From Verrucomicrobiota bacterium (GTDB taxonomy: Bacteria > Verrucomicrobiota > Verrucomicrobiia > Chthoniobacterales > UBA10450), in contig QHNH01000016.1 in assembly GCA_003218375.1 (NCBI GenBank), positions 245,009 to 309,008 of the forward strand: DNA of 64,000 nucleotides, given 5' to 3'. The translations under genes and the position numbers were made by a program. The notes below the pieces were generated by a model. The model worked only from the letters and a program-made list of their open reading frames with translations, had not been told where the DNA came from and made no database searches. Numbering within the stretch: the first letter of the stretch is position 1; every line of letters begins with the position of its first letter. This document shows positions 1-6,819 of this stretch, piece after piece.

Positions 1-2
1 TC

Positions 3-650
3 GGTGCCAAAATGCAGCTGGCCCAGAAACTGGCTGAGACGATCGGCCGCGTCCAGGATCCGATGATGCGCGGCGAAGTAGCGAACCGGGCGAGCGCGCG
101 GATCGGGGTGCCACGGGCGGATTTCGACCGCCTGCTCAGCAAACCGGGCCGCGATCGGTTCTCGATTGATGACGGCGAAGCGCGGGCGGAAGTGTTGCCG
201 CCGCCGCGACACGATATCGCCATGCTTTGCCTGCTCGCGTTGCGCCACGAGAAAGCGCGGGAGTTTCTCCTCGCCCAGGATTGGCGCGAGATGCTTTCCC
301 ACACGCCGGATGCGCAAATCCTCGGGCGGATTTTGGAAAGCGACCTGCGCCCGGATGATCCGTCCTCGCTGAACGCGTTCATGTCCAGCCTGAGCCCGGG
401 CGAAGAGGCGCTGGTGTCCGGTTGGCTGCTCCAGAAGATGCCGCCGAACGGGCTCGAGGTCGCCCAGGGCTGGTGGACTGGGCTCCGCCAGGCAGTTTTG
501 CGGCGCCAACTCCAGATCGCCGAAGGCCGGATGAAGCTTCCGCGCCTGACCACCGGTGAAGCGGTCAATTTGCAGAAACAAATTCTTGACCTTACGGAGC
601 AACTCCGCGACCTTTCCGCGTTTTCGTCCGCCCGCGTGCTCGACAGCTGA
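3..650 (+). CDS. dnaG: DNA primase DnaG, C-terminal part (5' end outside window)
   Basis: The reading frame is open from the first bases of the window, so this is the 3' part of a gene that begins upstream. The visible 215 or so residues contain AETIGRVQDPMMRGEVANRA, typical of the C-terminal helical region of bacterial primases after the TOPRIM catalytic core, followed by the helical helicase-binding domain. DnaG makes RNA primers for replication and binds DnaB through this end. The next gene is the primary sigma factor, matching the conserved dnaG-rpoD macromolecular synthesis operon order. The catalytic zinc-finger and TOPRIM motifs are not in the window. Family assignment is from sequence pattern and context. 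Confidence 0.85.
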   Translation, partial: GAKMQLAQKLAETIGRVQDPMMRGEVANRASARIGVPRADFDRLLSKPGRDRFSIDDGEARAEVLPPPRHDIAMLCLLALRHEKAREFLLAQDWREMLSHTPDAQILGRILESDLRPDDPSSLNAFMSSLSPGEEALVSGWLLQKMPPNGLEVAQGWWTGLRQAVLRRQLQIAEGRMKLPRLTTGEAVNLQKQILDLTEQLRDLSAFSSARVLDS

Positions 651-725
651 AATGCTGCCGTTGAGGGGGCGGGAAAGGCCGGCGAGCTGGCTTGAAAACA
701 GCGATACCTCTAAAGCACTCAAGAT

Positions 726-2576
726 TTGGCAACTCACTCGAGAAAACAGACGCGACGCGGGGCCCGACCGTCTCCGAAGAAGCCGGCCAAGACAAAGCGG
801 CCGCAGAAAGCGAAGGCAAAACGAAAAGCTGCGCCTCGACCCTCGAAACGGATCGTCGCTTTCAAGAGTTCCGGTTCGAAGAAAAAGAAGATCTCCGCCT
901 TGCCGGCAACGAGACAATTAAACGGCGCGGAAGATTCCGGTGTGGAAGATATTTTGCCGCCCACTGGCGGAACCGATGTGCAGACGCGCATCCGCGAGCT
1001 GATCAAGCTCGCGAAGGAACAGGGTTATCTCACCTTCGACGATCTCAACGAGGCGTTGCCGCCCGACATCAGCGACGCGGACGAACTCGACGCCATCCTC
1101 ACCCGGCTACGCCGGATGGAAATCGACATCATCGAAGCGTCCGAGGTGGATCGCTACAAGGACGGCAAGAAGGAAGCCGAGGACGAAGAAGAGGAAAAAC
1201 CGGAGCCGAAGCTCGATATTCTCGACGACCCGGTGCGGATGTATCTCAAGCAAATGGGCCAGGTGCCCTTGCTGACACGCGAGCAGGAGGTCGAGATTTC
1301 GAAACGGATCGAAGAAGCCGAGATCATGGTGCAGCGGCTGATCAATCGCTTCGGGTTCATCGCGCAGGCGCACCTCGATCTCGCCCAGAAACTCACCGAG
1401 GGCGGAGAACGATTCGATCGCGTGATTCTCGACAAGAAAATCGAGAGCCGCGAGCGCTACATGAAAATGTTGCCGCGGCTCTGCAAGCAGGTCGAGAAAC
1501 TGAGCGCTTCAATTCGCCAGCAGTATGCCCACATTTTGCACGGCCCGGGCCGGCGCGACGCGCGGAAGGCGAAAGCGTTCCAGAAAGCGGTCACGGCGTT
1601 GCAGAAGCTTTACCCGAAATTTTATTTCAAACAGAAAGTGACCGAGGAATTCGTCCATCTCGCGGACGAGCGGTTCCAGGCGCTGACCCATTTGCAGGGC
1701 GAAATCAGCAAGCATCCGCGCGACAACGGCGCCCGCTCGCCCCTGGGGATCAAGACGCGGGACTTGGAAAGCTCGCTCTGGCTTTCGCTCGAGGAATACA
1801 CCGAGCAATATCGCGCCCTCAAGAGCTGGCTGCACAAGGCGCTCCGCGCGAAGACGGAAATGGTGGAAGCTAACCTGCGCCTCGTCATTTCCATCGCCAA
1901 GAAATACACGAACCGTGGCCTGTCGTTTCTCGATCTGATCCAGGAAGGGAACATGGGGCTGATGAAGGCGGTGGAGAAATTCGAATACCGGCGCGGCTAT
2001 AAATTTTCCACCTACGCGACGTGGTGGATCCGGCAGGCGATCACGCGCTCGATCGCGGATCAGGCGCGGACGATTCGCATTCCGGTGCACATGATCGAGA
2101 CGATCAACAAATTGATGCGCGTGCAGAAGCAGCTCGTCCAGGAATACGGGCGGGAGCCGACGCCGGAAGAAGTGGCCGAGGAAATCCTGCTGCCGGTCGA
2201 TCGGGTGCGGGCGGTGCTGAAGATGGCGCAGCAGCCGATCTCATTGCAATCGCCCGTGGGCGAAAGCGAAGAAACGAATTTCGGCGATTTCATCGAGGAC
2301 AAGGGCGCCGAGAATCCGAGCGACATGACGGCGATCGTGCTCCTGAAGGAGAAGATCAAGGATGTCCTGGAGACCTTGACCGATCGCGAGCGGCAGGTGC
2401 TCGAGCAACGTTTTGGCCTGGTGGACGGTTACAGCCGGACTTTGGAAGAAGTCGGCCGGCAATTTCGCGTGACCCGCGAACGGATCAGGCAGATAGAAGC
2501 TAAGGCCCTCCGCAAGATGCGCCATCCCACCCGGATCCGGCAGCTGGAAGGGTTCCTGGAAGCGGCCGAAACGTGA
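726..2576 (+). CDS. rpoD: RNA polymerase primary sigma factor RpoD (sigma-70)
   Basis: A 616-residue sigma-70 factor. After an unusual Lys/Arg/Pro-rich N-terminus (residues about 1-45) comes a region 1.1-like segment ([20 protein letters not shown]), then region 1.2 ([17 protein letters not shown]), region 2 core-binding and -10 recognition ([37 protein letters not shown]), region 3 and region 4 with a helix-turn-helix ([20 protein letters not shown]). It directs RNA polymerase to housekeeping promoters. The chosen start is TTG at 726; no ATG exists in frame until residue 131, well inside the conserved part, so a non-ATG start is needed. The exact one (TTG, or a later GTG near 937) is uncertain. 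It lies 75 bp after dnaG, probably in one operon. Confidence 0.95.
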   Translation: MATHSRKQTRRGARPSPKKPAKTKRPQKAKAKRKAAPRPSKRIVAFKSSGSKKKKISALPATRQLNGAEDSGVEDILPPTGGTDVQTRIRELIKLAKEQGYLTFDDLNEALPPDISDADELDAILTRLRRMEIDIIEASEVDRYKDGKKEAEDEEEEKPEPKLDILDDPVRMYLKQMGQVPLLTREQEVEISKRIEEAEIMVQRLINRFGFIAQAHLDLAQKLTEGGERFDRVILDKKIESRERYMKMLPRLCKQVEKLSASIRQQYAHILHGPGRRDARKAKAFQKAVTALQKLYPKFYFKQKVTEEFVHLADERFQALTHLQGEISKHPRDNGARSPLGIKTRDLESSLWLSLEEYTEQYRALKSWLHKALRAKTEMVEANLRLVISIAKKYTNRGLSFLDLIQEGNMGLMKAVEKFEYRRGYKFSTYATWWIRQAITRSIADQARTIRIPVHMIETINKLMRVQKQLVQEYGREPTPEEVAEEILLPVDRVRAVLKMAQQPISLQSPVGESEETNFGDFIEDKGAENPSDMTAIVLLKEKIKDVLETLTDRERQVLEQRFGLVDGYSRTLEEVGRQFRVTRERIRQIEAKALRKMRHPTRIRQLEGFLEAAET

Positions 2577-2639
2577 TTGATCTGCGAGCCGTTTTCGGCC
2601 AGAAACTTTCCTGCCTTCCCGGAGTTTAATTAATCGCTT

Positions 2640-2922
2640 ATGAAACGCGAAGAAGACGAAAAACTGTGGGACCTGCTCGGTCGTTCTGCTGAGCCGAAGA
2701 TCTCGCCGTTTTTTGCCCGGAATGGTGCCGGCTGCCGGCGTCGCCGTAGCCATTATCGCCGCGGTCTCACTGCGTTTCCAAATGCCTGAACGCACTCAAT
2801 CCGATTCCCGGGGAGACGCTTTGGCATTGTCCGAAGCTCAAGACAGCGACTTGATGACGGACCTCGACGATTTGGTCGCCTCTGATGAGAGCAATTCGTG
2901 GGACGACGGCGTCCTGCTGTAA
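2640..2922 (+). pseudogene. Small single-pass membrane protein, apparently frameshifted
   Basis: From ATG at 2640 one frame reads MKREEDEKLWDLLGRSAEPK then ISPFFARN, and soon becomes Arg-rich nonsense ending near 2786. A second frame, offset by one base and open from about 2713, gives a hydrophobic segment (GVAVAIIAAVSLRF) and an acidic tail (DLMTDLDDLVASDESNSWDD). The two halves together look like one small protein: cytoplasmic head, one membrane helix, acidic end. I recall similar short proteins in Verrucomicrobia, with more residues between head and helix. A T6 run lies at 2709-2714. This is either a real frameshift with a small deletion or a sequence error. Function is unknown. Confidence 0.5.
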
Positions 2923-2928
2923 TTCGCT

Positions 2929-2966
2929 AAAAAAAATGAGCTGGCCAGGGATTTCCCAGCCAGCTC
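2929..2966 (-). terminator. Rho-independent terminator for the Gly/Tyr-rich protein gene
   Basis: Perfect 8-bp arms GAGCTGGC (2938-2945) and GCCAGCTC (2959-2966) enclose a further GGG/CCC pairing. Read on the minus strand, the stem is followed by an uninterrupted T run (A run at 2929-2936 on plus), 25 bp after the stop codon of the minus-strand gene. Confidence 0.8.
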
Positions 2967-2992
2967 AATCAAAAAACAACCTCGCGTTCGGC

Positions 2993-3283
2993 TTAGTAGT
3001 ACCGGCGATAATAGGGATACCGATGGTACCGCCGCAGATGATGGCGATGATACCGCGGCCCCACGTAGATGACCTCGCGCGGGTATCCGTAATAATAGTC
3101 GTACGGATAAGCACGGGAGTAATTGTAGCCATAGCCATACGGATAACCGTACCCGTAGCTGCTGTACCCGTACGGGAAGCCGAAGCCGATTCCCACCGAA
3201 ACTCGCGCCTCACTCCGCGGGACCGCCGCGAATCCAAAGGCGCCGACCGCGAACGCGATCAAAAGAAATTTTTTCCAGTTCAT
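2993..3283 (-). CDS. Small secreted Gly/Tyr/Arg-rich protein
   Basis: A 96-residue protein with a clear signal peptide (MNWKKFLLIAFAVGAFGFAA, likely cleavage near residue 26) and a mature part of about 70 residues made almost only of Tyr, Gly, Pro, Arg and His (for example YGYGYPYGYGYN, then a basic RYHRHHLRRYHRYPYYRRYY end). A strong ribosome binding site (GGAGG, 7 nt before ATG) supports the start, and a terminator follows. Low-complexity aromatic/basic proteins like this occur as cell-envelope or matrix proteins in many Gram-negatives, but no defined family is recognised. A monocistronic secreted product is likely. Confidence 0.8.
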   Translation of the reverse strand: MNWKKFLLIAFAVGAFGFAAVPRSEARVSVGIGFGFPYGYSSYGYGYPYGYGYNYSRAYPYDYYYGYPREVIYVGPRYHRHHLRRYHRYPYYRRYY

Positions 3284-3346
3284 AATGATTCCTCCGTTAA
3301 CGTTACTGACAATTTAACACGAATTTAGACGCGAGCTTCTTGAGAA

Positions 3347-4387
3347 TTATTCGGCGCGGTGTCGATCGAATGTCGGATAACCGACGACGCACAGGTCCGT
3401 GCCGATTCTCGCATAGCGAGCGCGAGTCAGGCGCGGCGCGGCTGAGGTAGCTCCTGCGCCATTACCCGCGAAGGCGAGCACTGACCCGCCGGTGAAAATC
3501 GGGGCAACATAAATCTGGACCTTATCGATCAGGCGGCGATCCAAAGCCTGACCGAGAATGTCGCCGCCTCCTTCGATTAACACACTGGTGATTTCTTTTG
3601 CGCCTAGCTCGCGCAGGAGAGCATCGAGTTGAATTTGGCGGTAAACCAAGGTGCGCGCCGCGAAACGATCGGTAAAGATTCGCGCCCGAGCCGGCAGTTT
3701 TTCCGAGCGCGAAAGCACGATGCGCCAGGGCTGCTTCGATGCCGCCTGTCCACGCAGGGTCAACCGAGGATTGTCCGCGCGGATGGTTTCAGCGCCGACC
3801 AGGATGGCGTCGACTCGAGAACGGAGGCGGTGAGCATCCCGCCGAGATGCTGCGGAAGTCAGCCATCGGTCTTCCGATGGCGGAGTCGTCAGCCGCCCAT
3901 CGAGACTCATGCCGCATTTCGCGATGACAAACGGGACCCCGGTCCGAATCCATTTGTTGTAACTTTCATTCAGCTCGGAGCACTCCTCCGACAAAACGCC
4001 GACCCGGACATCGATCCCGGCTTTTTTGAGTCGGTCGATGCCGCGCCCGGCATGCTTCGGATTTGGGTCGAGCGCGCCGATCACCAACTTTTTAACGCTG
4101 GCGTCGATGATCGCAGTCGTGCAGGGGCCGGTTCTTCCGGTCGTAGAGCACGGTTCGAGCGTCACATACAAAGTAGCGCTCTTCGGGACCGTCCGACCGA
4201 AACGGGCAAGACATTCGGCTTCGGCATGTGGTGCGCCTGCGCGGCGATGATGGCCGCGAGCCGCAACTTTGCCGTCGACCACGAGCACGGCACCCACGGC
4301 TGGATTTGGACTCGTTAGGCCAAGACCGCGGCGCGCTTCGATAAGCGCCGCTCGCATGAATCGTTCTTCCACATTTAGGCTCACCAT
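3347..4387 (-). CDS. ribD: Bifunctional riboflavin biosynthesis deaminase/reductase RibD
   Basis: About 346 residues in two domains. The N-terminal deaminase has the zinc-binding motif HAEAE (first ligand) and TLEPCSTTGRTGPC (two cysteine ligands), which converts the diaminopyrimidine intermediate of riboflavin synthesis. The C-terminal reductase (from about residue 150: KCGMSLDGRL, VGAETIRADNPRLT, LIEGGGDI) reduces the ribosyl side chain with NADPH. The frame stays open to an ATG at 4453, but the extra 22 residues do not look like RibD. ATG at 4387 gives the usual start close to the first helix (EERFMRAALIEARRG), with GGGGGA directly before it. No other riboflavin gene and no FMN riboswitch is visible nearby. 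Confidence 0.93.
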   Translation of the reverse strand: MVSLNVEERFMRAALIEARRGLGLTSPNPAVGAVLVVDGKVAARGHHRRAGAPHAEAECLARFGRTVPKSATLYVTLEPCSTTGRTGPCTTAIIDASVKKLVIGALDPNPKHAGRGIDRLKKAGIDVRVGVLSEECSELNESYNKWIRTGVPFVIAKCGMSLDGRLTTPPSEDRWLTSAASRRDAHRLRSRVDAILVGAETIRADNPRLTLRGQAASKQPWRIVLSRSEKLPARARIFTDRFAARTLVYRQIQLDALLRELGAKEITSVLIEGGGDILGQALDRRLIDKVQIYVAPIFTGGSVLAFAGNGAGATSAAPRLTRARYARIGTDLCVVGYPTFDRHRAE

Positions 4388-4594
4388 TCCCCCGCAGAGA
4401 TATCGCCGCCGGGGCTCGAACGCAACCGTCCTGAGCGCTGTTGACCGAGCCATTTTTACCCAATCGCCACCGCGTACTGATTACCGGATGTGTGCCAATG
4501 CGTCTTAAATTGCAAGATGGCCGTATCCGATCCTGTTTTAGTAAATCATTACCTCACACTATGTTGTGAATACTTCCCAGGGTGCCACCGGCCG

Positions 4595-4610
4595 TGGCAT
4601 TTCTCTCGCT
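4595..4610 (+). promoter_or_regulatory. Possible sigma-54-type promoter upstream of the hsp20 pair
   Basis: TGGCATTTCTCTCGCT has GG and GC separated by exactly 10 bases, as in the -24/-12 consensus TGGCAY-N5-TTGCW, with one mismatch (TCGCT for TTGCT). It lies about 53 bp before the first hsp20 start, inside a 209-bp divergent spacer. No sigma-54 or activator gene is visible in the window, so this rests on the motif alone. Confidence 0.3.
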
Positions 4611-4662
4611 GAAATAAGAAGCGGTCTTTCAACTCCAAGCTTACAAAGGAAAGGAAATCCAT

Positions 4663-5133
4663 ATGAGTTTAATTCGTTACCAAACCCCGAGTTCCGTGAT
4701 GTGGCCGTCGCTTAATCGCTGGGCGAATTTGCGGGACGACCTTGATACTTTGCTCGAGCTGCCGTTTTTAAGCGGCGGCGCACGGCAGGAGCAACTCTTC
4801 ACCGGCTGGACTCCGGCGCTCGATCTTTATCAGAACAACGATAACGTCGTCGCCGTTGTCGAACTTCCCGGCATGCGCAAGGAAGACATCGAAATCTCGC
4901 TGCATGACGGCACCCTGACCATCGGCGGCGAGCGCAAAGCGCAATCCGGCGGCAATGGCGAGAGCGCCACGCGGACCGAGCGGTTCACCGGCAAATTCCG
5001 CCGCAGCATCACGCTGCCGACGCGGGTCGATGCGAACAAGGTGAACGCCACCTACAAGGACGGCATTCTCACCGTGACGCTCCCGAAAGCGGAAGAGGCC
5101 AAGCCGAAACAAATTCAGGTCGACGTCAGCTAA
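4663..5133 (+). CDS. Small heat shock protein, Hsp20/alpha-crystallin family
   Basis: A 156-residue ATP-independent holdase chaperone. The alpha-crystallin domain occupies about residues 45-145, with VVAVVELPGMRKEDIEISLH and the beta-sandwich signature ending DGILTVTLPKAE. The C-terminus (PKQIQVDVS) carries an I-x-V motif used to dock onto neighbouring dimers. The N-terminus is a short Trp/Leu-rich arm. AAAGGAAAGGAAAT lies just before ATG. A second hsp20 follows after 24 bp, so the two are almost certainly co-transcribed, as in other bacteria with paired class A/class B small Hsps that co-assemble. Confidence 0.93.
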   Translation: MSLIRYQTPSSVMWPSLNRWANLRDDLDTLLELPFLSGGARQEQLFTGWTPALDLYQNNDNVVAVVELPGMRKEDIEISLHDGTLTIGGERKAQSGGNGESATRTERFTGKFRRSITLPTRVDANKVNATYKDGILTVTLPKAEEAKPKQIQVDVS

Positions 5134-5157
5134 ACAATTTAAAGAAAGGAAAACCGA

Positions 5158-5538
5158 ATGAATACTTTGGTTCGTGAAAATCGCAGCGGCACCAGCAACG
5201 GCGAGCGTGCGGAGGAGCAGTTCATAGCTCCGGCAGCCACCGTCCTCGAGAACGCCGATGGCTACACGCTCGAAGTCGAAATGCCGGGCGTAAGCAAGGA
5301 CACCCTCGAAATGTGGGTCGAGAACAACGAGCTCACCATTCTTGGACGGCGCTCGTTGCCGGCCGTGGAGGGAACGCTCCTCCACCGCGAGTCGCGCCCG
5401 GAAAATTTCCGGCGCACGTTCGAGCTCGATCCGTCGATCGACGCTGAAAAAATCAGCGCCAAGATCGAACAGGGCGTCGTGAGCCTGACGCTCCTGAAGG
5501 CGGAGCAGGTCAAGCCGCGCAAGATCACCGTCGGCTAA
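5158..5538 (+). CDS. Second small heat shock protein (Hsp20 family)
   Basis: A 126-residue alpha-crystallin-domain protein. Key stretches are YTLEVEMPGVSKDTLEMWVE, the central FRRTFELDPSIDAEKISAKI and EQGVVSLTLLKAE, ending PRKITVG. It is clearly paralogous to, but diverged from, the upstream Hsp20, and lacks a long N-terminal arm. AAAGGAAAACCGA precedes ATG. A rho-independent terminator lies 28 bp after the stop, closing the two-gene unit. The likely role is binding unfolded proteins in heat or oxidative stress together with its partner. Confidence 0.92.
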   Translation: MNTLVRENRSGTSNGERAEEQFIAPAATVLENADGYTLEVEMPGVSKDTLEMWVENNELTILGRRSLPAVEGTLLHRESRPENFRRTFELDPSIDAEKISAKIEQGVVSLTLLKAEQVKPRKITVG

Positions 5539-5565
5539 GAAATCGAATTGTTGGGTTAGTTAGCG

Positions 5566-5606
5566 CAGGCCGCGAGCCGGAAGGTTTGCGGCCTGTCGTT
5601 ATTTTA
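5566..5606 (+). terminator. Rho-independent terminator after the hsp20 pair
   Basis: CAGGCCGC (5566-5573) pairs with GCGGCCTG (5588-5595) around a 14-nt loop, followed by TCGTTATTTTA. It ends the hsp20 unit before recA. Confidence 0.75.
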
Positions 5607-5673
5607 CGACACCGTTTTAAGCTTTTCTGCTTGGCGAAGTCCGCGACCGCACGTACTTAAGAGGCCCCTCCCT

Positions 5674-6711
5674 ATGGCTACAAAAACTGAAGAGAAAACT
5701 GCCGACGACAAAGTCACCGCCGCGCGCAACAAGAACCTCGATCTCGCGATCCAGCAGATCGCCAAAGATTATGGCGACGGCGCCATCATGCGACTTGGCG
5801 ACGAATCAATCGTCGACATCGACGTTATCCCCACCGGAAACATTTTGATCGACCGCGCCCTCGGCGTCGGTGGATTTCCGCGCGGACGCGTGGTGGAAGT
5901 TTATGGGCCGGAATCGTCCGGCAAAACGACGCTCACCCTCACGGTGATCGCGCAGGCCCAGAAGCGCGGCGGCCTGGCGGCGTTCATCGATGTCGAGCAT
6001 GCCCTCGACCCGCAATATGCTCGCCGGCTCGGGGTGAACCTGGACGATCTCCTGGTTTCCCAGCCGAGCTCCGGCGAAGAAGCGCTCCGCATTTGCGAAA
6101 CGCTCGTGCGCTCGAACGCGCTCGACGTGATCGTGCTCGATTCGGTCGCGGCCCTCGTCACGAAGGCGGAACTGGAAGGCGAGATCGGCGACGTTACGGT
6201 CGGCGCGCAGGCGCGGCTGATGAGCGCCGCCTTGCGCAAACTCACCGCGCTGATTTCCAAGGCGCGGACCTGTTGCGTTTTCACGAACCAGATCCGCGAA
6301 AAGATCGGCGTCATGTTCGGCAACCCGGAAACCACGCCCGGCGGCAAAGCGCTTAAATTCTACGCGAGCGTGCGCATCGATATTCGTCGCATTGGCGCGA
6401 TCAAACAGACGGACGGCGTGGTGACCGGCAATCGGACCCGGGTGAAGGTCGTGAAGAACAAAGTGGCGCCGCCGTTCACCGAAGCCGAGTTCGACATCAT
6501 GTATAACGAGGGAATTTCCTCGACCGGCGCGCTCCTCGACCTCGCGCTCGAGAAGCAAATCATCGAGAAGCGCGGTTCCTGGCTCAGCTACAAAGGCACG
6601 CAGCTCGCCCAGGGCCGCGACGCCGGCAAAGACGCGTTGAAAAACGATCCCGCGCTTTACGAAGAGATCGAGACCGCGGTCAAGGCGAAGCTCGACGAAG
6701 AAAAGAAGTAA
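5674..6711 (+). CDS. recA: Recombinase RecA
   Basis: A 345-residue RecA of normal length. The Walker A motif GPESSGKTT is at residues 78-86; the Walker B strand [13 protein letters not shown], the DNA-binding loop motifs ([34 protein letters not shown]) and the [11 protein letters not shown] segment are all present. RecA forms filaments on single-stranded DNA, drives strand exchange and triggers LexA self-cleavage. No SOS operator is obvious in the 67-bp spacer before ATG. An inverted repeat of 77 bp lies directly after the gene. Confidence 0.98.
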   Translation: MATKTEEKTADDKVTAARNKNLDLAIQQIAKDYGDGAIMRLGDESIVDIDVIPTGNILIDRALGVGGFPRGRVVEVYGPESSGKTTLTLTVIAQAQKRGGLAAFIDVEHALDPQYARRLGVNLDDLLVSQPSSGEEALRICETLVRSNALDVIVLDSVAALVTKAELEGEIGDVTVGAQARLMSAALRKLTALISKARTCCVFTNQIREKIGVMFGNPETTPGGKALKFYASVRIDIRRIGAIKQTDGVVTGNRTRVKVVKNKVAPPFTEAEFDIMYNEGISSTGALLDLALEKQIIEKRGSWLSYKGTQLAQGRDAGKDALKNDPALYEEIETAVKAKLDEEKK

Positions 6712-6719
6712 GCCTCTTG

Positions 6720-6796
6720 CTGTAGCGGCGGTCTATGACCGCGGGAAATTTCGCTGCGACACGTTCACATTCGGCGGTCATAGACCGCCGCTACAG
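6720..6796. repeat. Interspersed inverted repeat, CTGTAGC family, copy 1
   Basis: CTGTAGCGGCGGTCTATGAC at the left is the exact inverse complement of the right end (GTCATAGACCGCCGCTACAG); the perfect arm continues to about 23 bp around a 31-nt centre. It lies between recA and alaS. Other members at 9766, 11981, 14549, 28408 and 29717 share CTGTAGC...GCTACAG ends with different inner arms. Confidence 0.9.
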
Positions 6797-6819
6797 AGCG
6801 CGCTAACGTCATTCCGTCC

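Noticed and set aside
692-1873. 393-codon open frame overlapping rpoD in another frame
   Set aside because: Arg/Gly/Ala-rich shadow of the sigma factor; no protein-like motifs or hydrophobic pattern.
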